Assembly (NCBI GenBank): GCA_022749755.1
Contig: CM040444.1
Coordinates: 16,847,274-16,911,273 of the forward strand
Direction: 5' to 3'
Source: Azadirachta indica
Lineage: Eukaryota; Streptophyta; Magnoliopsida; Sapindales; Meliaceae
DNA: 64,000 bases
Shown here: one piece after another, positions 1 through 12,015 of the stretch
How positions within the stretch are numbered: position 1 is the stretch's first letter
How the letters are laid out: every line of letters begins with the position of its first letter
Program-made: the position numbers and the translations under genes
The notes under the pieces: generated by a model
The model's input: only the letters and a program-made list of their open reading frames with translations
Told to the model about the DNA's origin: nothing
Database searches by the model: none

Positions 1-3000
1 CGAAAGTGATTTTGGAGGGAGCCAAAAGCCACACGTTGATGTTAGTTAAGTGTGAGTGACATGGCCTTTGCTTTGCTTATCAGCTTGCAAAACCCTCTCC
101 AACAAATAACAAATTACCATGATAATTATAACACCACTTAAGATATGAGGTTTTTTCTTTAATTTTTATCAAAAATTTACATAATTCATTGTGGTTGTAT
201 TATTTTTAATTATTAATCAAATTTATGATGACCTGAGAAAGTTAAAAGCTTCCCAAACCAATTAAGTTACGATCAAATAATAAAGTTCATTTTAAGTAAA
301 ATATTCTTTCAATTAGTAAAACGTTATTATATTTATAAATTATTTTCTTTTTGTTGAATCATTTTATCACTGTAATTATTAATTTTTTAAAATAAATAAT
401 ATAATTTTGTTAAATAAATATATAGTATCAAAATACTTAAATTTAAGTTAAATAAAAATCACATATTCTTAAGGTACATAAGATTCACTTCATGAATATT
501 TATTCATGTTACTAATTCAATTTAATTTGATTAAGTGTTTCAAATTTTGTAGTACACGTGGTCCCGTCACATCTAAAAATAAGGGGGTGGCCCAAGGACA
601 AGATTTGGAGCTCGACAAATTTGATTTGGTTTCATTTATAATTCAATATGCATTTGAGTACCCTCCGCCCTCCGACAAAATTAAAACGTTGCGTGCGTCT
701 TCTTTTTTTTTTTTTTTTCATTAAAAGAAAAAAAAAATCTTTCCAATTGGAAAATCAAACACGGGATAATAACATTTTCGTCCTCAATTTTAATAAAACA
801 ATAAAAATTAAATTTTCATTTGAGGTCTACATCTATAATATTAATAATTGACATTGATGTGATGTGATATTAATAACTGTTATTCGTGATAGGGATAGAA
901 ATTTAGTAATTTAGTAAACATTATATTTAAAAAAAAATGTTTGACGAGACATTTATATTTAAACATTATATATGATGAATATAATAATGTGGTCACGAGA
1001 CATTTATCACAAATTCCACATATTCTTTTTTTTTTTTTTTTTAAAATCAAACACAAACTTCAATTCATTTTATAAAAGAAAAAGGACAACTTGCAAATTT
1101 ACACCCGATCAGATATGCTACAAAGATCAATTACAGCAAGCAATCAAAATAGATCTTTAACTCTGTTATAAAATAAGGAGAAAATATAATAACATCTTTT
1201 TAATTAATATTTTTTGATAATTCAAACAATATATTAAAATTGAAGTTATAGAAAACAGATATAAAGTTGGAGTTTTCCCGATAAATTTCCAACAACTCCA
1301 TTTTTTGACTCTCCTTTTTTTCGACTTGATCTTTGTGATTAGTGTTGCAAGAGATCTTTTATAATATAGTTATTGTAGCAATAAAAACTCTTAAATATGA
1401 ATTATAAGCTTATTAAACCTGCCTATACAGCTCTTTAAAATTGTAGATTTAAAAAAAAAACTTATTACAACAAGATAAACAATAAAAAAATTTTAAAACA
1501 ATTAAGATCTAAATTTAAATAGAGATAAATTATCATTAAATAGAAATATATTATCATATGTCTAGATATAGCTAGAAATCTGCCTTTAAAAATAAGAGAA
1601 ACAAAAAAAATAAAATAAAATAATAAGAGCTCACCAGAGATGGAGAAAAACCCCATCTCCGGCAAGAAAATGGAGAGGAAAGTTGGTAATTAGGCATAAG
1701 AGAGAATCGGAGAAAGGTCTCGAGAAGAAGAGAGAGAAAATTTGGTTAATTTGGTTAAATTTTATTTTTTTTTAAACAAAGTTGAAAACTTGTGTTTTAA
1801 AGTTTGGAAATTGCATAATAATCTAATTTCAAAAGAATTATAATGATAGGCAATCATATATCTGATTGTTCATAAAGTTGAATAAAACGACAATAATAAT
1901 ATTTCATTATCTTTTGTTAGACAACATGCCTTTCAACTGTTAATTGCATTTTCTTGTGTTCTAATCCAAAATAGACTTAATGTTATAATATTATTATTTA
2001 TATAACATAAGTAACATTATATTTATAGTCGAAGATAAATAATATTCTCCTAAATTTTGGATTTTCGGTTTTCTTTCGATTTCCAATGAACGATGCGGTT
2101 TTGCTCCTTTATTTATAATTTCCTATGACGTGTCCGTCCGTGTCAGTCCATGTTTATGCCATAAAGGTTGTGCCTTGGTTCGACGAGTGTCGTGGGAATA
2201 TTAATGGGGCGTATAAAGTAAATTCCTCCATAAGCATGGGCTCAGAACTCCAATGAAACTGGCCCAAGAGTCTACTAGACTTTACCAAATCCATAATGCT
2301 TGGGAAACTTTGGGCCATTGCGTCGTATTATGTTAAAAAAAATTATATTTCGTACTCTTATTATTAACGTCGTCAAGATGATCATAATTGAATTTTGATG
2401 AATTACGTTTAATTGTACAATTTAAAGTTTTAATGCTATTTTAAATTCTTAGAACATGATGCTTTTGAAGAATATGTTCAATTCACACGCATATTTGTAA
2501 GAACAAACCAGAATATGCAAACATTTGTTGAAAACTAAGTCCACTGAAGGACCACAAATTCAATTCAAGCAATTGTATATATAATTTTACCAAAAATGTA
2601 AATGCATTGAATTTGTTTGAGCTATACATTGTGGAGATATACGGACCAAATATCAATAAAATAAAATAATTGGATTCCAAAAGCAAATGAGAAATGATAA
2701 AGTAACATGGGCGTTACTTGCAAGATGAGGAAGAGCATATGATTGATTTGATGGGATCAATCGCATATTTAATTTTGTGATTACAAGTCAACCACCAATA
2801 TAAATAAAATAATTAATTCATGTAAAGCAAGAATTTTTCTTATTGGTTGATAATTTTATATATTCCAAAATTATTCTATTTTGCAGTATTGTATTATTGA
2901 CTTTCATTGATTAAAAAAAAAAATTATATATAAAATTTTATTAGATAATACCGGTCTAGTTTGTATGCAAAGAATATTGGTTTAAACAAACCAAAATAGA

Positions 3001-3392
3001 AAAGCAAGACAACACAACTCCTCTCAACTTAACTTAACAAAGAAACTTGGAATCTGAACTCTAAAACATAAAGGTAATGGGTTGCTTTTAGCCACGTTCA
3101 TTCTCTTTCTTTCTGGAATCGAATTCTTAATAAAATAATAATTATTCCATCAATTAATTACATACATTTTTCGTTAAATTCGGCTTGCAACATGCATATG
3201 CTTGTTGCTTTATGGATGTTTCCTTCTCCCTCCTCAAATATTCTTTATAATCCACATATATATATATATATATATATTTGTGTGTGTGTACGCATCATTA
3301 AAAAAAAAAAAAAAAAAAAACCCAGAAAGCACTTATTCTCATCAATCACTTCTGCTTTCAGTGTTTTCGGTTTCAAATTTGTTGCATAAAAC
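1..3392. other. AT-rich intergenic DNA, no gene seen
   Basis: No open frame here resembles a known protein, and the short ones run through homopolymers. The stretch holds long T or A runs (near 702-718 and 1026-1042) and a short hairpin at 1634-1662 (arms of about 11 bases around an A-rich loop). The last 130 bases, just before the first CYSTM start, hold an AT microsatellite, a TG run and an A run that probably lie in the promoter or 5' UTR of that gene. Confidence 0.6.
3256..3320. repeat. Compound microsatellite: (AT)n, (TG)n, poly(A)
   Basis: About 11 AT units (3256-3277) run into a short TG tract (3279-3289). A run of 20 A follows at 3301-3320. It lies 70-140 bases upstream of the first CYSTM start codon, so length changes here could affect that promoter or leader. 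Confidence 0.9.
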
Positions 3393-3864
3393 ATGAATGA
3401 ACCCAAGTATGGTTATCCCTATCCTGCTCCAGGTAACAATTAATAGTATTACTTCAATCTTTGTATGCAATTTTTATCATTAATTTCATTTTTTTTTTTT
3501 AATTTCCAATGACTGATATGAGATGGGGCAGGCACTTACCAAGCGCGGCCGCCTCCGGTGATGGCTCCGCCTCAGTATTACGCAGCTGCTCCGCCGCCAA
3601 AGAGAGAACCAAGTTTTCTTGAAGGATGGTATGTGTGTGCGTATTGTGTTCTTCATATATGGTTAATTAATTTTGTGTCCATGAAGATGAAATGAGAGGC
3701 ATGCATGTATATATAAATATTATAAATTAATTAATGAAAACAAATCTGTATTCTAAATTAAAATTTGTTTCGATATTGTGTGAATTTGCAGCCTTGCCGC
3801 TTTGTGTTGTTGCTGTCTCTTGGATGAGTGTTGCTGCGACCCTTTTATCATCATCGGGGGCTAA
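3393..3864 (+). CDS. CYSTM-family cysteine-rich transmembrane peptide (first tandem copy)
   Basis: Three exons join in frame: 3393-3432, 3532-3628 and 3792-3864, giving 69 residues. The start MNEPKYGYPYPAP is followed by a Pro/Tyr/Ala-rich stretch. The C-terminal module begins FLEGCLAALCCCCLLDECCC and ends in a short hydrophobic tail before TAA. This Cys-rich hydrophobic ending is the hallmark of the CYSTM module, found in small tail-anchored plant and fungal proteins linked to stress tolerance. All introns are GT-AG. A paralogue of the same three-exon plan starts 511 bases downstream on the same strand, so the pair arose by tandem duplication. Family assignment is firm; the specific stress or membrane role is inferred from the family only. 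Confidence 0.9.
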
Positions 3865-3883
3865 TGCAATCACAAGATCAATT

Positions 3884-3916
3884 TATTTTCATTTTCATTT
3901 TCATTTTCATTTTTAT
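3884..3916. repeat. Hexanucleotide (ATTTTC)n microsatellite
   Basis: About five units of ATTTTC/TTTTCA lie 20 bases after the stop codon of the first CYSTM gene, so probably in its 3' UTR. A further AT microsatellite follows at about 3983-4005. Confidence 0.85.
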
Positions 3917-4374
3917 TGAATGGCGTTCATGTTTTAATTTGGGAGGAACAAATAATGCTTGTATTTTACAGCACCCTTTTACATATATATATATATATAT
4001 ATATAATCTTAATATATATAATCTTATGGTAATGTCAATGTGCAAACTCAACAACAGTCACTAATTAATAATCCCAAACAAGATATGTACATATTTGTCT
4101 AGTATTGTCATTTTAATTAATTATAATTAAAGTTGCAGAACACATAATACAGTATTAACTTAAAGTATCCAACCGCTTGAATCTAATGAAACAAAAAAAC
4201 TCTGCAAAGCTATGCATATTAGAAACAAGTGTGTATACATGCTTGCAGACACGTATACATTAATAGAGATTGCCAAAATCTTTTGTATTCTTTCTCGGTG
4301 AAAAGGCATATACAAGAAAAGAATAAGCTCTTGAATTTCTTGCGTTTTCTAATCCCTTTTAATTATTTCAAAAT

Positions 4375-4757
4375 ATGAGCGATTCCAAGTACGCATATCC
4401 ATATCCAGACCCAGGTATGTGTTTCTGTTCTTCATATCATTTGATTACTCTGTTTTCTTCTTCATATATATACATGCATATATATATATATATATATATA
4501 TCATTTTTGCTCTGCTCTGCTTTCAGGTAATTATCATGGGCCACCGGTGATGCCACCGCCGCAGTATTACGCTCCTCCGCCAAGGAGAGAACCGGGTTTT
4601 CTTAAGGCATGGTATGTTAAGTGGAATCTCTGAATTTGTTCTTTGATTTTGTTTAATTTGCTTTCGTTTTCTCTTCTTTTGCAGTCTTGCAGCATGGTGT
4701 TGCTGTTGCCTCATAGATGAGTGCTGCTGTGATACCTTTTACTTCTTTGTGGGCTAA
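4375..4757 (+). CDS. CYSTM-family cysteine-rich transmembrane peptide (second tandem copy)
   Basis: Three exons, 4375-4414, 4527-4611 and 4685-4757, encode 65 residues. Exons 1 and 3 have the same lengths as in the upstream copy (40 and 73 nt), and both introns fall at the same places and phases. The protein starts MSDSKYAYPYPDPG, has the same Pro-rich middle with PPPQYYAPPP, and ends with the Cys module LAAWCCCCLIDECCCD followed by TFYFFVG. Against the first copy, the middle exon is 12 nt shorter, the tail is more aromatic, and LAALCC becomes LAAWCC. It is probably a membrane-associated stress-related peptide by family. An AT microsatellite sits in intron 1 (about 4477-4501). Confidence 0.9.
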
Positions 4758-5069
4758 TTATAATATTTGCTTTATATGTTAAATATCTTGATTATGTTTT
4801 TGCTTTTCTTAATTAACAATTCTAAGTTTAATTTCTGTTGTAGTATTTAAAACCTTATAATATTAATAAAAGTATCAATTTTTTTGTATTGGAAGATGCA
4901 TAAAAAGTCCATGTTGGCTAGAACTAGAAACCAAGACAAGCTTATCACTTTTTAATTAATAATAACAATAATTTTTCAAATAATGAGAACTTACCCACAT
5001 CAAAATTAATTAATTATAAATTATTATTATTGCCCATATAGACATAGTAATTATAATTGAAATTAGATG

Positions 5070-5071
<2 letters not shown>

Positions 5072-5109
<38 letters not shown>
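5072..5109. repeat. (ATT)n microsatellite
   Basis: About 12 uninterrupted ATT units in intergenic DNA. Confidence 0.9.
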
Positions 5110-6320
5110 GTTATAAAATTGAAGATTCCAACTACTAATGTGGATTGCAAAATCAACAGATTCAAAATTGCAGGTCTTTATCAAACAACACCAAATTGGC
5201 CAATTAGGTTTTCGTTACAAGTGGAATTTAAATAAATAAAAAGGGTTGTTTGTTGATGGGTATTTTCTTTTATTTTCTTTTCTTTCTTTTTTTTTTTTTC
5301 TAGAAGTTCAAACTTTGATTAATATTAGGAATAAATAAATAAGTATTCATGAAATTTAACTATTTAAGTTGCACTTTCTTGACCATTCCCATTGCTCTCT
5401 TTGCATGCCTACTATTTATGGAACATGCAAAACTGGTAATTTTATTAGTTTTTTTTTATGATATTGACTTGGTTAATAATGGTGTTAAGAGTCAAAAGTG
5501 CTAATTAAACGTAGCTATAGTTGTTAACTATTTACACACTAATCAAATTTTATTTTAAAATATGAATAATTATTACTTTTTAATTTTTGCAACGAAAAAG
5601 TAAAAAAGGAAAAACTGAAAAAGCATGACGAGGAACAGAGGAGGGCAAGATTGTAATTTCACTCAAAATATGCAAACGCAAAGGCAATGACTAATTTTGA
5701 GCGGCATTTTGTGATTGGTGATAAAAGAATTAAACATACAATAATTAGGATGAAGAAAGTTGTGCGAAAAAACCTATAATTACATCATGGAATTAAAAGA
5801 AGAAACAAAAGCAAAGCAAAGCAAAGCAAAACAAGCCCAATCCCCAATTCATAATCATACGAATTGAATTGTCATATCAATTACTCTCCACTCCCCACTC
5901 CCCACTTATTAGTAGTGTAGCTTTCTAACTTTTAATTTATTTAAGAAAATTATAAAATATATTAAGAAGTTAAAGAGTTAATAAAATGAAATTTTAAAAA
6001 AATTCACAAAATAGTTGATGTAAGGTAGCATGAAATGAATGATTTTAAAAATATGTTATTTAATTACAAATTTTCTTTTAATTTTCAAAATTTATTGATC
6101 AATTCTAGTGCTTGTGTGTATACATGCACGTGTATGTTTTTGTTTGGCTAATTCTTCCTAGAAACAATTTTGACTTTCTACTTTTGTTTTTCTGTTTTTT
6201 CCAAACATACAATAGAGTGAGACTCATTTATAAGAATCTAACTATTGTATACCTTAAACTACAATATCATGTGTTAAGTATATAAATTTGAATCCTAATT
6301 TTAGTCACCAACGTGTTATT

Positions 6321-6407
6321 TTAGTGGTAAAATATACATCTCCCCCCCCCCCCCCCCCCCCAAGAAAAAAAAAAAAAAAAAAAGAAAGGGTATGTTCAAA
6401 TCCTACC
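6321..6407 (+). mobile_element. Possible tRNA-derived SINE head with poly(C)/poly(A) interior
   Basis: TTAGTGGTAA at 6321-6330 resembles a tRNA A box. GTTCAAATCCT at 6394-6404 resembles a B box. Both are in the right order and orientation for a plant tRNA-related SINE. Between them is a run of 20 C (6342-6361) followed by about 20 A. I cannot define the 3' tail or a target duplication, so this is tentative. Confidence 0.4.
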
Positions 6408-7001
6408 AAATGACAAGTTTACTCACAAATGTTATAGGTATCTATCTCACCCAGAAAAATTAATATTAAAAAATCCAACTCTTGTTCTTTCGTGAAAAAA
6501 AGAAGTTAGCACTTAGCATTAAATTAGTAGTAAAAACTTTATCCACTTGAAATGTTAGCATATCATAAAACTATCAAATTTCATTATTGTATTGTATAGA
6601 AATAGAATACCACAAATCGTAGAATGGGCAAGTCCCAAATATCACAATCCCCCCATGTGCGAGCTTTTCTATTCATATTCATATGTAGTTGTTGACGAAC
6701 ATCAACTTGCAAAGAAATGACAATTGACGCAACTCTCATCTAACCTTGTCACATTCTATACTTTATTTATAGGATAATAACATATAGGTCCTTAAAGTTT
6801 TAGTAAAATAATAATAAATAAATATATAATAATTTTTCACATGCTATAATTTCCACTTCCTATCCTATGCAAGTTGAATTTTGTATTTTAGATCACAACT
6901 TTATCAAACGTTCACATTCACTTCTCAAATTAGAATACTGCCATAGTAAGTTTTGGTTCAGTGAATTTATGTCCTTCTGGAGACATTTGGTAAATTTGGA
7001 A

Positions 7002-7002
<1 letters not shown>

Positions 7003-7038
<36 letters not shown>
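7003..7038. repeat. (AAT)n microsatellite
   Basis: About 12 AAT units in intergenic DNA. Confidence 0.9.
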
Positions 7039-8119
7039 TATAATTATAATATTTAGCATACGTTAGTAAGCCTTATTTGATTAAATTCGTCATAGCACAG
7101 TTTAAAAAATTTAGGCTCAATCACGGCTAAAAGAATTTGGATACATAAAAAATCATCTATGCTTTCCTGACTTTTAAAAATAAATTCTATTCATACTTCC
7201 ACACAGTGATATTTGAAATCATTTCATGCATTCAACAAAAGATTTTTCAAATATTCAAAATTAAAAATTTAGAATAAATAAATTAAACGTCAAAGCAATA
7301 AATGTATTCACATTTTTTCTTATTTGTTTTAAATTATGTCATTTAATTATATGATACTAAAACGCAATAGGTTTATATACTTTTCTAAAGTACTATAATT
7401 TAATATACAAAGTAAAATCATGAAAATAATTAAAAAAAATTTAGATTTATTTGTTATTTTTGTAAATTACGGCATATGGTAATTATTCAATTTGAAATAC
7501 GACATAATAATTTGGCAAATTATAGCTTAATGTCACGGACCGAATTGCACATTTGGGGCGTAACATTAAGCACATAATTGAAATTTTATTTTGGAATAAT
7601 GTGTAATTGCAATTATTTGATGTTCATCATCCTTCGAAGAAAAATATGTAAAAAAAAAAAAAGAAAAAAAAAAAGAAACGATAAGAATTTGGGATATTAT
7701 TGGGGGAAAGAGGAAAAAGACAAATGAAGAAGACATTAATTATGTTCAACAACTAACCTACGTTGGGTTATCCTACTAAAATTTAATGAATTTTTTCAAA
7801 TTAACTTTGATCGAACATTGTAATTGATCTAAAAAATATAAGACTAGTGAAATTAATTAATTTTAATTTTAATAAACGTGATAATTTTATGAATTCTTCA
7901 ATTGTTGTTATTTTTAAGATAATATTAGCTGAAATACTTGTTTGTAAGGGTGATTTCGTAATTTAGGAGCGAAGAGATAGATTTACTAGATTACCCAGGT
8001 TAACACCAATTATTTGATGCGAATTTACTTTAATACCTCTTACATTGACACGGTATTCCGCGAGCGATTTCACCATCACCTCCACATGCGCGTAGCTTCT
8101 GGCTCACGCCGGTCCACCC

Positions 8120-8500
8120 AGTTGGTCCTTTCCATCCACGTCATCACGTCGGGGCCCCACATACGCGAAAACCCTAAATTCACGGCACATGCAAGCCAAA
8201 TTCATTCTAAATGACAATTCGAATTCATAAATCACGTCTCCCCTAATCCAACGGTTATGTACATCGACACGTATGAAGATCTTCGTATCCTGATCGTCCA
8301 TGACAGATCATCCGGTCAGCATCTCGGTCAGGGATAATACGTTACGATCCGTGAGATGTAGAAACAAAACTTAACTGACGGGTGAGATATTGCCCGAGAT
8401 CTAAACGGGCAGATCTGATCGTCTTTAAGAAGCGAGGCTAGCCCCTCTAGTTCCTCGCTCTGATTAGGGAAAATCCCAAACCCTACACTTTTAAGAATAT
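8120..8500 (+). promoter_or_regulatory. Putative promoter and leader of the GTE bromodomain gene
   Basis: This GC-richer block precedes the start at 8562. It contains ACGT cores within CACGTCATCACGTC (about 8138-8151), a perfect telo-box AAACCCTAA at 8169-8177, and a second AAACCCTA near the leader (about 8478-8485). Telo-boxes and ACGT elements are common in promoters of plant growth and translation genes. Activity is inferred from motifs only. Confidence 0.5.
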
Positions 8501-8561
8501 CTGTTTGTGGTGGCGCGTGTGGCTCACGATCTTAGCGATTGATGGTAAATCTCGGCAGCGG

Positions 8562-10338
8562 ATGGCATCGGCGGTGTTAGCCAATCGCGGCGAAGGCAAC
8601 TGGCCGATGCAACCTAAAGGCAGTGGTCCTAAATTCATGGGAAAAGTTCCAAACCCTAACCCTAACCCCAAAAAAAGACAATTTCACCAGGAAATCAACG
8701 GCTGTCAGATTGACGACGCATCGCCGGCCGTCACGCAATCTGCAGCCTCAGACGACGCGTCGTCCATCAATAGGAGACCCAACAACGATCATCTCCTTGT
8801 GGGTAATTACGTCAGCTTCAATATCGCATCTTATTCAAAAAAGGAGCTGCTTGAGCTGAAAAGTCGTTTGATTTCGGAGCTAGAACAGATTCGGCAGCTA
8901 AAGAGCCGAATCGAAACTCAACAGTTCAGATCCAGCTCGAAGAAATCGTCGATTTCGGGCAACAAGCGTCCGTTTATGTTGAATGAGGCGAAGAAACTAA
9001 ATCAGCAAGATAATGGGAAGATGCTAAAGAGTTGTTCGCAAATCTTGACGAAGTTGATGAAGCACAAACATGGGTATATTTTTAATTCGCCTGTTGATGT
9101 TGTTGGTATGGGTTTACATGATTATTACGATATAATCAAGAATCCTATGGATCTTGGGACCGTAAAGTCGAAATTATCCAAGAATCTGTACGATTCGCCT
9201 GCGGATTTTGCAGCCGACGTTAGGTTGACTTTCAACAACGCCATGACTTACAATCCGAAAGGCCATGATGTGTATATTATAGCGGATCAGCTTCAAGCAA
9301 GATTCGACGAGTTGTTTCGGCCTGTTAACGAGAAATTGGTTCAAGAAGAGATTCAAGAACGAGTTTTTGAAGAAGATTTCCCAGCAAATTCTTGGAATTT
9401 CCATGAGATGAAGGAAAAAGAAAGTTCTAAGCAGCAAATTGTGACAAAATCTGAGCCAATGCAGAGAGTTCCAGCGACTGGGTCAAACCCTAACCCTAAG
9501 CCAAACCCACCTTCAGTCTCTCAGTTGCCTGTGAGAACACCTTCGCCAGTGAGGGTTACACCAGCAGCGAAACCACTGAAGCAGCCAAAACCAAAGGCTA
9601 AAGATCCAAATAAAAGAGAGATGAGCATGGAAGAGAAGCACAAGTTGGGGATAGGGTTGCAGAGTTTGCCCCAAGAGAAGATGGAGCAAGTAATTCATAT
9701 ATTGAAGAAAAGGAATGGAAATTTAAGGCAGGACGAGGACGAGATCGAGCTTGATATTGAGACTCTTGATACTGAAACTCTTTGGGAGCTTGATCGTTTT
9801 GTGACTAATTATAAAAAGATGGTTAGCAAGATTAAAAGGCAAGCATTGATGGGCATCAACAATGTGGCTACAGCTGAGGCCAATAGGGTAAATGAAATTG
9901 TTGGTTGTGATTTATGTGCTTCCATTACTTGTGTGCATGCTAATTTGAATAATCTGTATTTTTGTGTATAGGATCTGCCTATGGTTGAGAAAAATGAAGT
10001 GGTGGCGGATGCTAAAAAGGTGAAGAAAGGGGAAATTGGGGAGGAAGATGTGGACATCGGCGATGAGATGCCGATGAGCACTTTTCCTCCTGTGGAGATT
10101 GAAAAGGATAATGCTCATAACAATAACAATGCCAGTAGCAGTTCCAGTAGCTCCAGTAGTTCTAGTAGTGATTCATCATCATCGAGTGGTATATTACAGT
10201 GCTTATATTTTGATTTTTGGAGTTGTGAAGGAAAATTTGTTGGGAGAAATGCTTAGTTGTGTGTCATGTTCTTATGCAGATTCGGATTCAGGGACTTCTT
10301 CAGGGAGTGATTCGGATGCTGATGATGCTCGTTCATAG
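8562..10338 (+). CDS. GTE7: GTE2/GTE7-type BET-like bromodomain transcription factor
   Basis: Exons 8562-9887, 9972-10188 and 10280-10338 encode 533 residues. I chose the ATG at 8562 (MASAVLANRG) because family members begin MAPAVLA; an in-frame ATG at 8505 would add 19 residues. A conserved leader block (VGNYVSFNIASYSKKEL) precedes a bromodomain at about 153-252, with helix Z KMLKSCSQIL and the acetyl-lysine-binding Asn in TYNPKGHDV near residue 231. An NET domain (about 353-420) follows, then an acidic, Ser-rich SEED-type tail ending DSDADDARS. GTE proteins bind acetylated histones in the nucleus and regulate transcription. The N-terminal block fits the GTE2/GTE7 branch better than GTE4, but the exact orthologue is uncertain. 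Two Asn-Pro repeats are encoded by telomere-like CCCTAA repeats. Confidence 0.93.
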
Positions 10339-12015
10339 AATGTTGACCTTGATGAAGATTGAGGTTTGGGGATTCGTAGAAAAGCTTTCCTGGAAGAGGG
10401 GCCCCTGAAGTGTGATTGTTATGGATGGATGAGGTACAAATTGCATTGCTTGGTGCGATTTGTTGTCTGATCTTCTTTTATGTTTTGCTATCCTGTGCTG
10501 AATCTAAACTTTAGAAACTCTCTTTGTTCAGGGTTTGATTGCAAGATGTGTTGTGGACTAATAGTAGTTGCTTTTTGGAGGAATCTCGATGATATTGGAA
10601 GTTGGCAAAGTAGCTTTTGGCTGGATTGTAAAGAGGATCAAGCAATGGAAAATTGGAAAAAAAGAATGTTAGGAGTAGACTGGTTAGAGAGAGTAGAGAG
10701 AAATGTAGGCAAGTTGTTAGAGAAGATTGTTAGCTGTTGTTAGAGAGATTTAGAAGGGTGAAATACTTTGTAAACATTATTAACACTAAATACATAATTT
10801 TAGCCATCATAACTCATTCGGAAGTGAGTTTCTTTGCTTTAGCTCTTAGAATTTTCTGGTGGTATGTTTGCCAAAATGTATAAGCGGTCTCAAAAGAGAC
10901 CCGAAACATGAAAAGATAAGATGTCGAGACAAAGCTTCCTTTGGCCCGCACATTCTTTTCCTGACAAATGAGATCATGGAAGGAATCTCTTTGTATGGGA
11001 GAAGAGATTCAAGAGGTAAAATATTGATGAAATTTTTCTGTAAAGACATTATTTAAATAATTCAGACAAGAAGAGGAGAATAGATCTTGGGAGCATGTGA
11101 AGAAAGAAGTTGCCAGGCTTGACTATTGATTTTTGAGTTGTTGAAAAAACACGCGAATACTTTAATTGAGCTCTGCATGAAACAATCGGCTATTGGGTAA
11201 ATGTGTTTTTCTCATTTAATAAACAAAAAATATAAAAAAAAAATCGAATGATAAGATCCAGAAGAAAAGGCAGACGGCGGCTCATTATACAATTGCTGAT
11301 CCAACTAAAATCCAAAAGAACAAGAATACGAGATAATGGTAGACTGGCCGGTCAAGAGCCTTTTGCTTTGACATGACAGAGACTGTCTTAGCTTATATCC
11401 CATGGCTGTTTATAATTTGAATAACTTTTAAATAGTGCAGACAATTCCAGCATGTATAATGGCTGAAAACACTGAACGAATTAATCTAAGTAATAAGGTT
11501 CTACAAAAATAATGAGTAAAATTCTTCCATAACTCTTAAATGGAGACCAAGCAAGTTATTAAAATAGCAGTCTCTTCTACTAATAACAAAATGTCAAGTT
11601 AGAAGACAGGTGAGACAGAGTTTGCATTAAAAAACAATAGCAAAAGAAAACAACATTTCACTTACAAACCAAGTTCAAAATTTTATGACTATAGTCAATC
11701 TCTTCCTATATGAAGAATCACAAGATTTTATGAAAAAACCAGAGAACACAACAGGCAGCTTGAAAGAATTCAACTAAAGAGTTCATGAGGTAGGCAAGCT
11801 TCCCAGGTTAACCTGTGGTTTGTGCCACTATTGAGGTTCTAGAAGCAAAAAACTTGAAACAGCTTAACGTCAAAATTGCCAGTCAAACTCCTGCATTGTG
11901 CCTGCAGCACCAGTCACGCAGAAACAGAAGTTTCCAAGGATGTAATATAAATAAGAATAGAATACATATAGAGATTTTATTGTAAAGATTTTTATGTATG
12001 TTCATTTTACTGCTC
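10339..12015. other. Convergent intergenic region between GTE and MYBBP1A-type genes
   Basis: The first several hundred bases are probably the GTE 3' UTR, perhaps with an intron (donor-like GGTACA near 10433, acceptor-like TTCAG near 10531). The segment 10859-11056 has a short open frame on each strand, but neither resembles a known protein. From about 11,900 the DNA is likely the 3' UTR of the minus-strand gene. No other gene was seen. Confidence 0.5.

Larger units (their letters stand above)
4758..8561. other. Intergenic DNA between CYSTM2 and the bromodomain gene
   Basis: No protein gene was recognised. The region is AT-rich, with simple repeats, a possible tRNA-derived SINE near 6321-6407 and an AAT microsatellite near 7003. 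From about 8040 the base composition becomes markedly more GC-rich and contains ACGT cores and telo-boxes. I take this as the promoter and 5' UTR of the bromodomain gene. Confidence 0.6.

Noticed and set aside
1465..1665. Minus-strand frame MPEMGFFSISGELLLFYFIFF...
   Set aside because: Its reading comes from T-rich DNA and a hairpin; no family match and no neighbours in frame.
2170..2200. GGTTCGACGAG as a tRNA B box
   Set aside because: No matching A box or cloverleaf arms at the right distance.
7530..7565. TGTCACGGACCG... as a Gypsy LTR start
   Set aside because: Only the first dozen bases are suggestive; no LTR end, PBS or second copy was found.
8505..8561. Upstream in-frame ATG of the GTE gene (MWWRVWLTIL...)
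   Set aside because: It adds 19 residues unlike family N-termini; the ATG at 8562 gives the conserved MASAVLA-type start.
10859..11056. Short plus-strand frame MVCLPKCISGLKRDP... and its minus-strand partner
   Set aside because: No family resemblance, no clear promoter or splice partners, and it sits in the probable 3' UTR side of the GTE gene.
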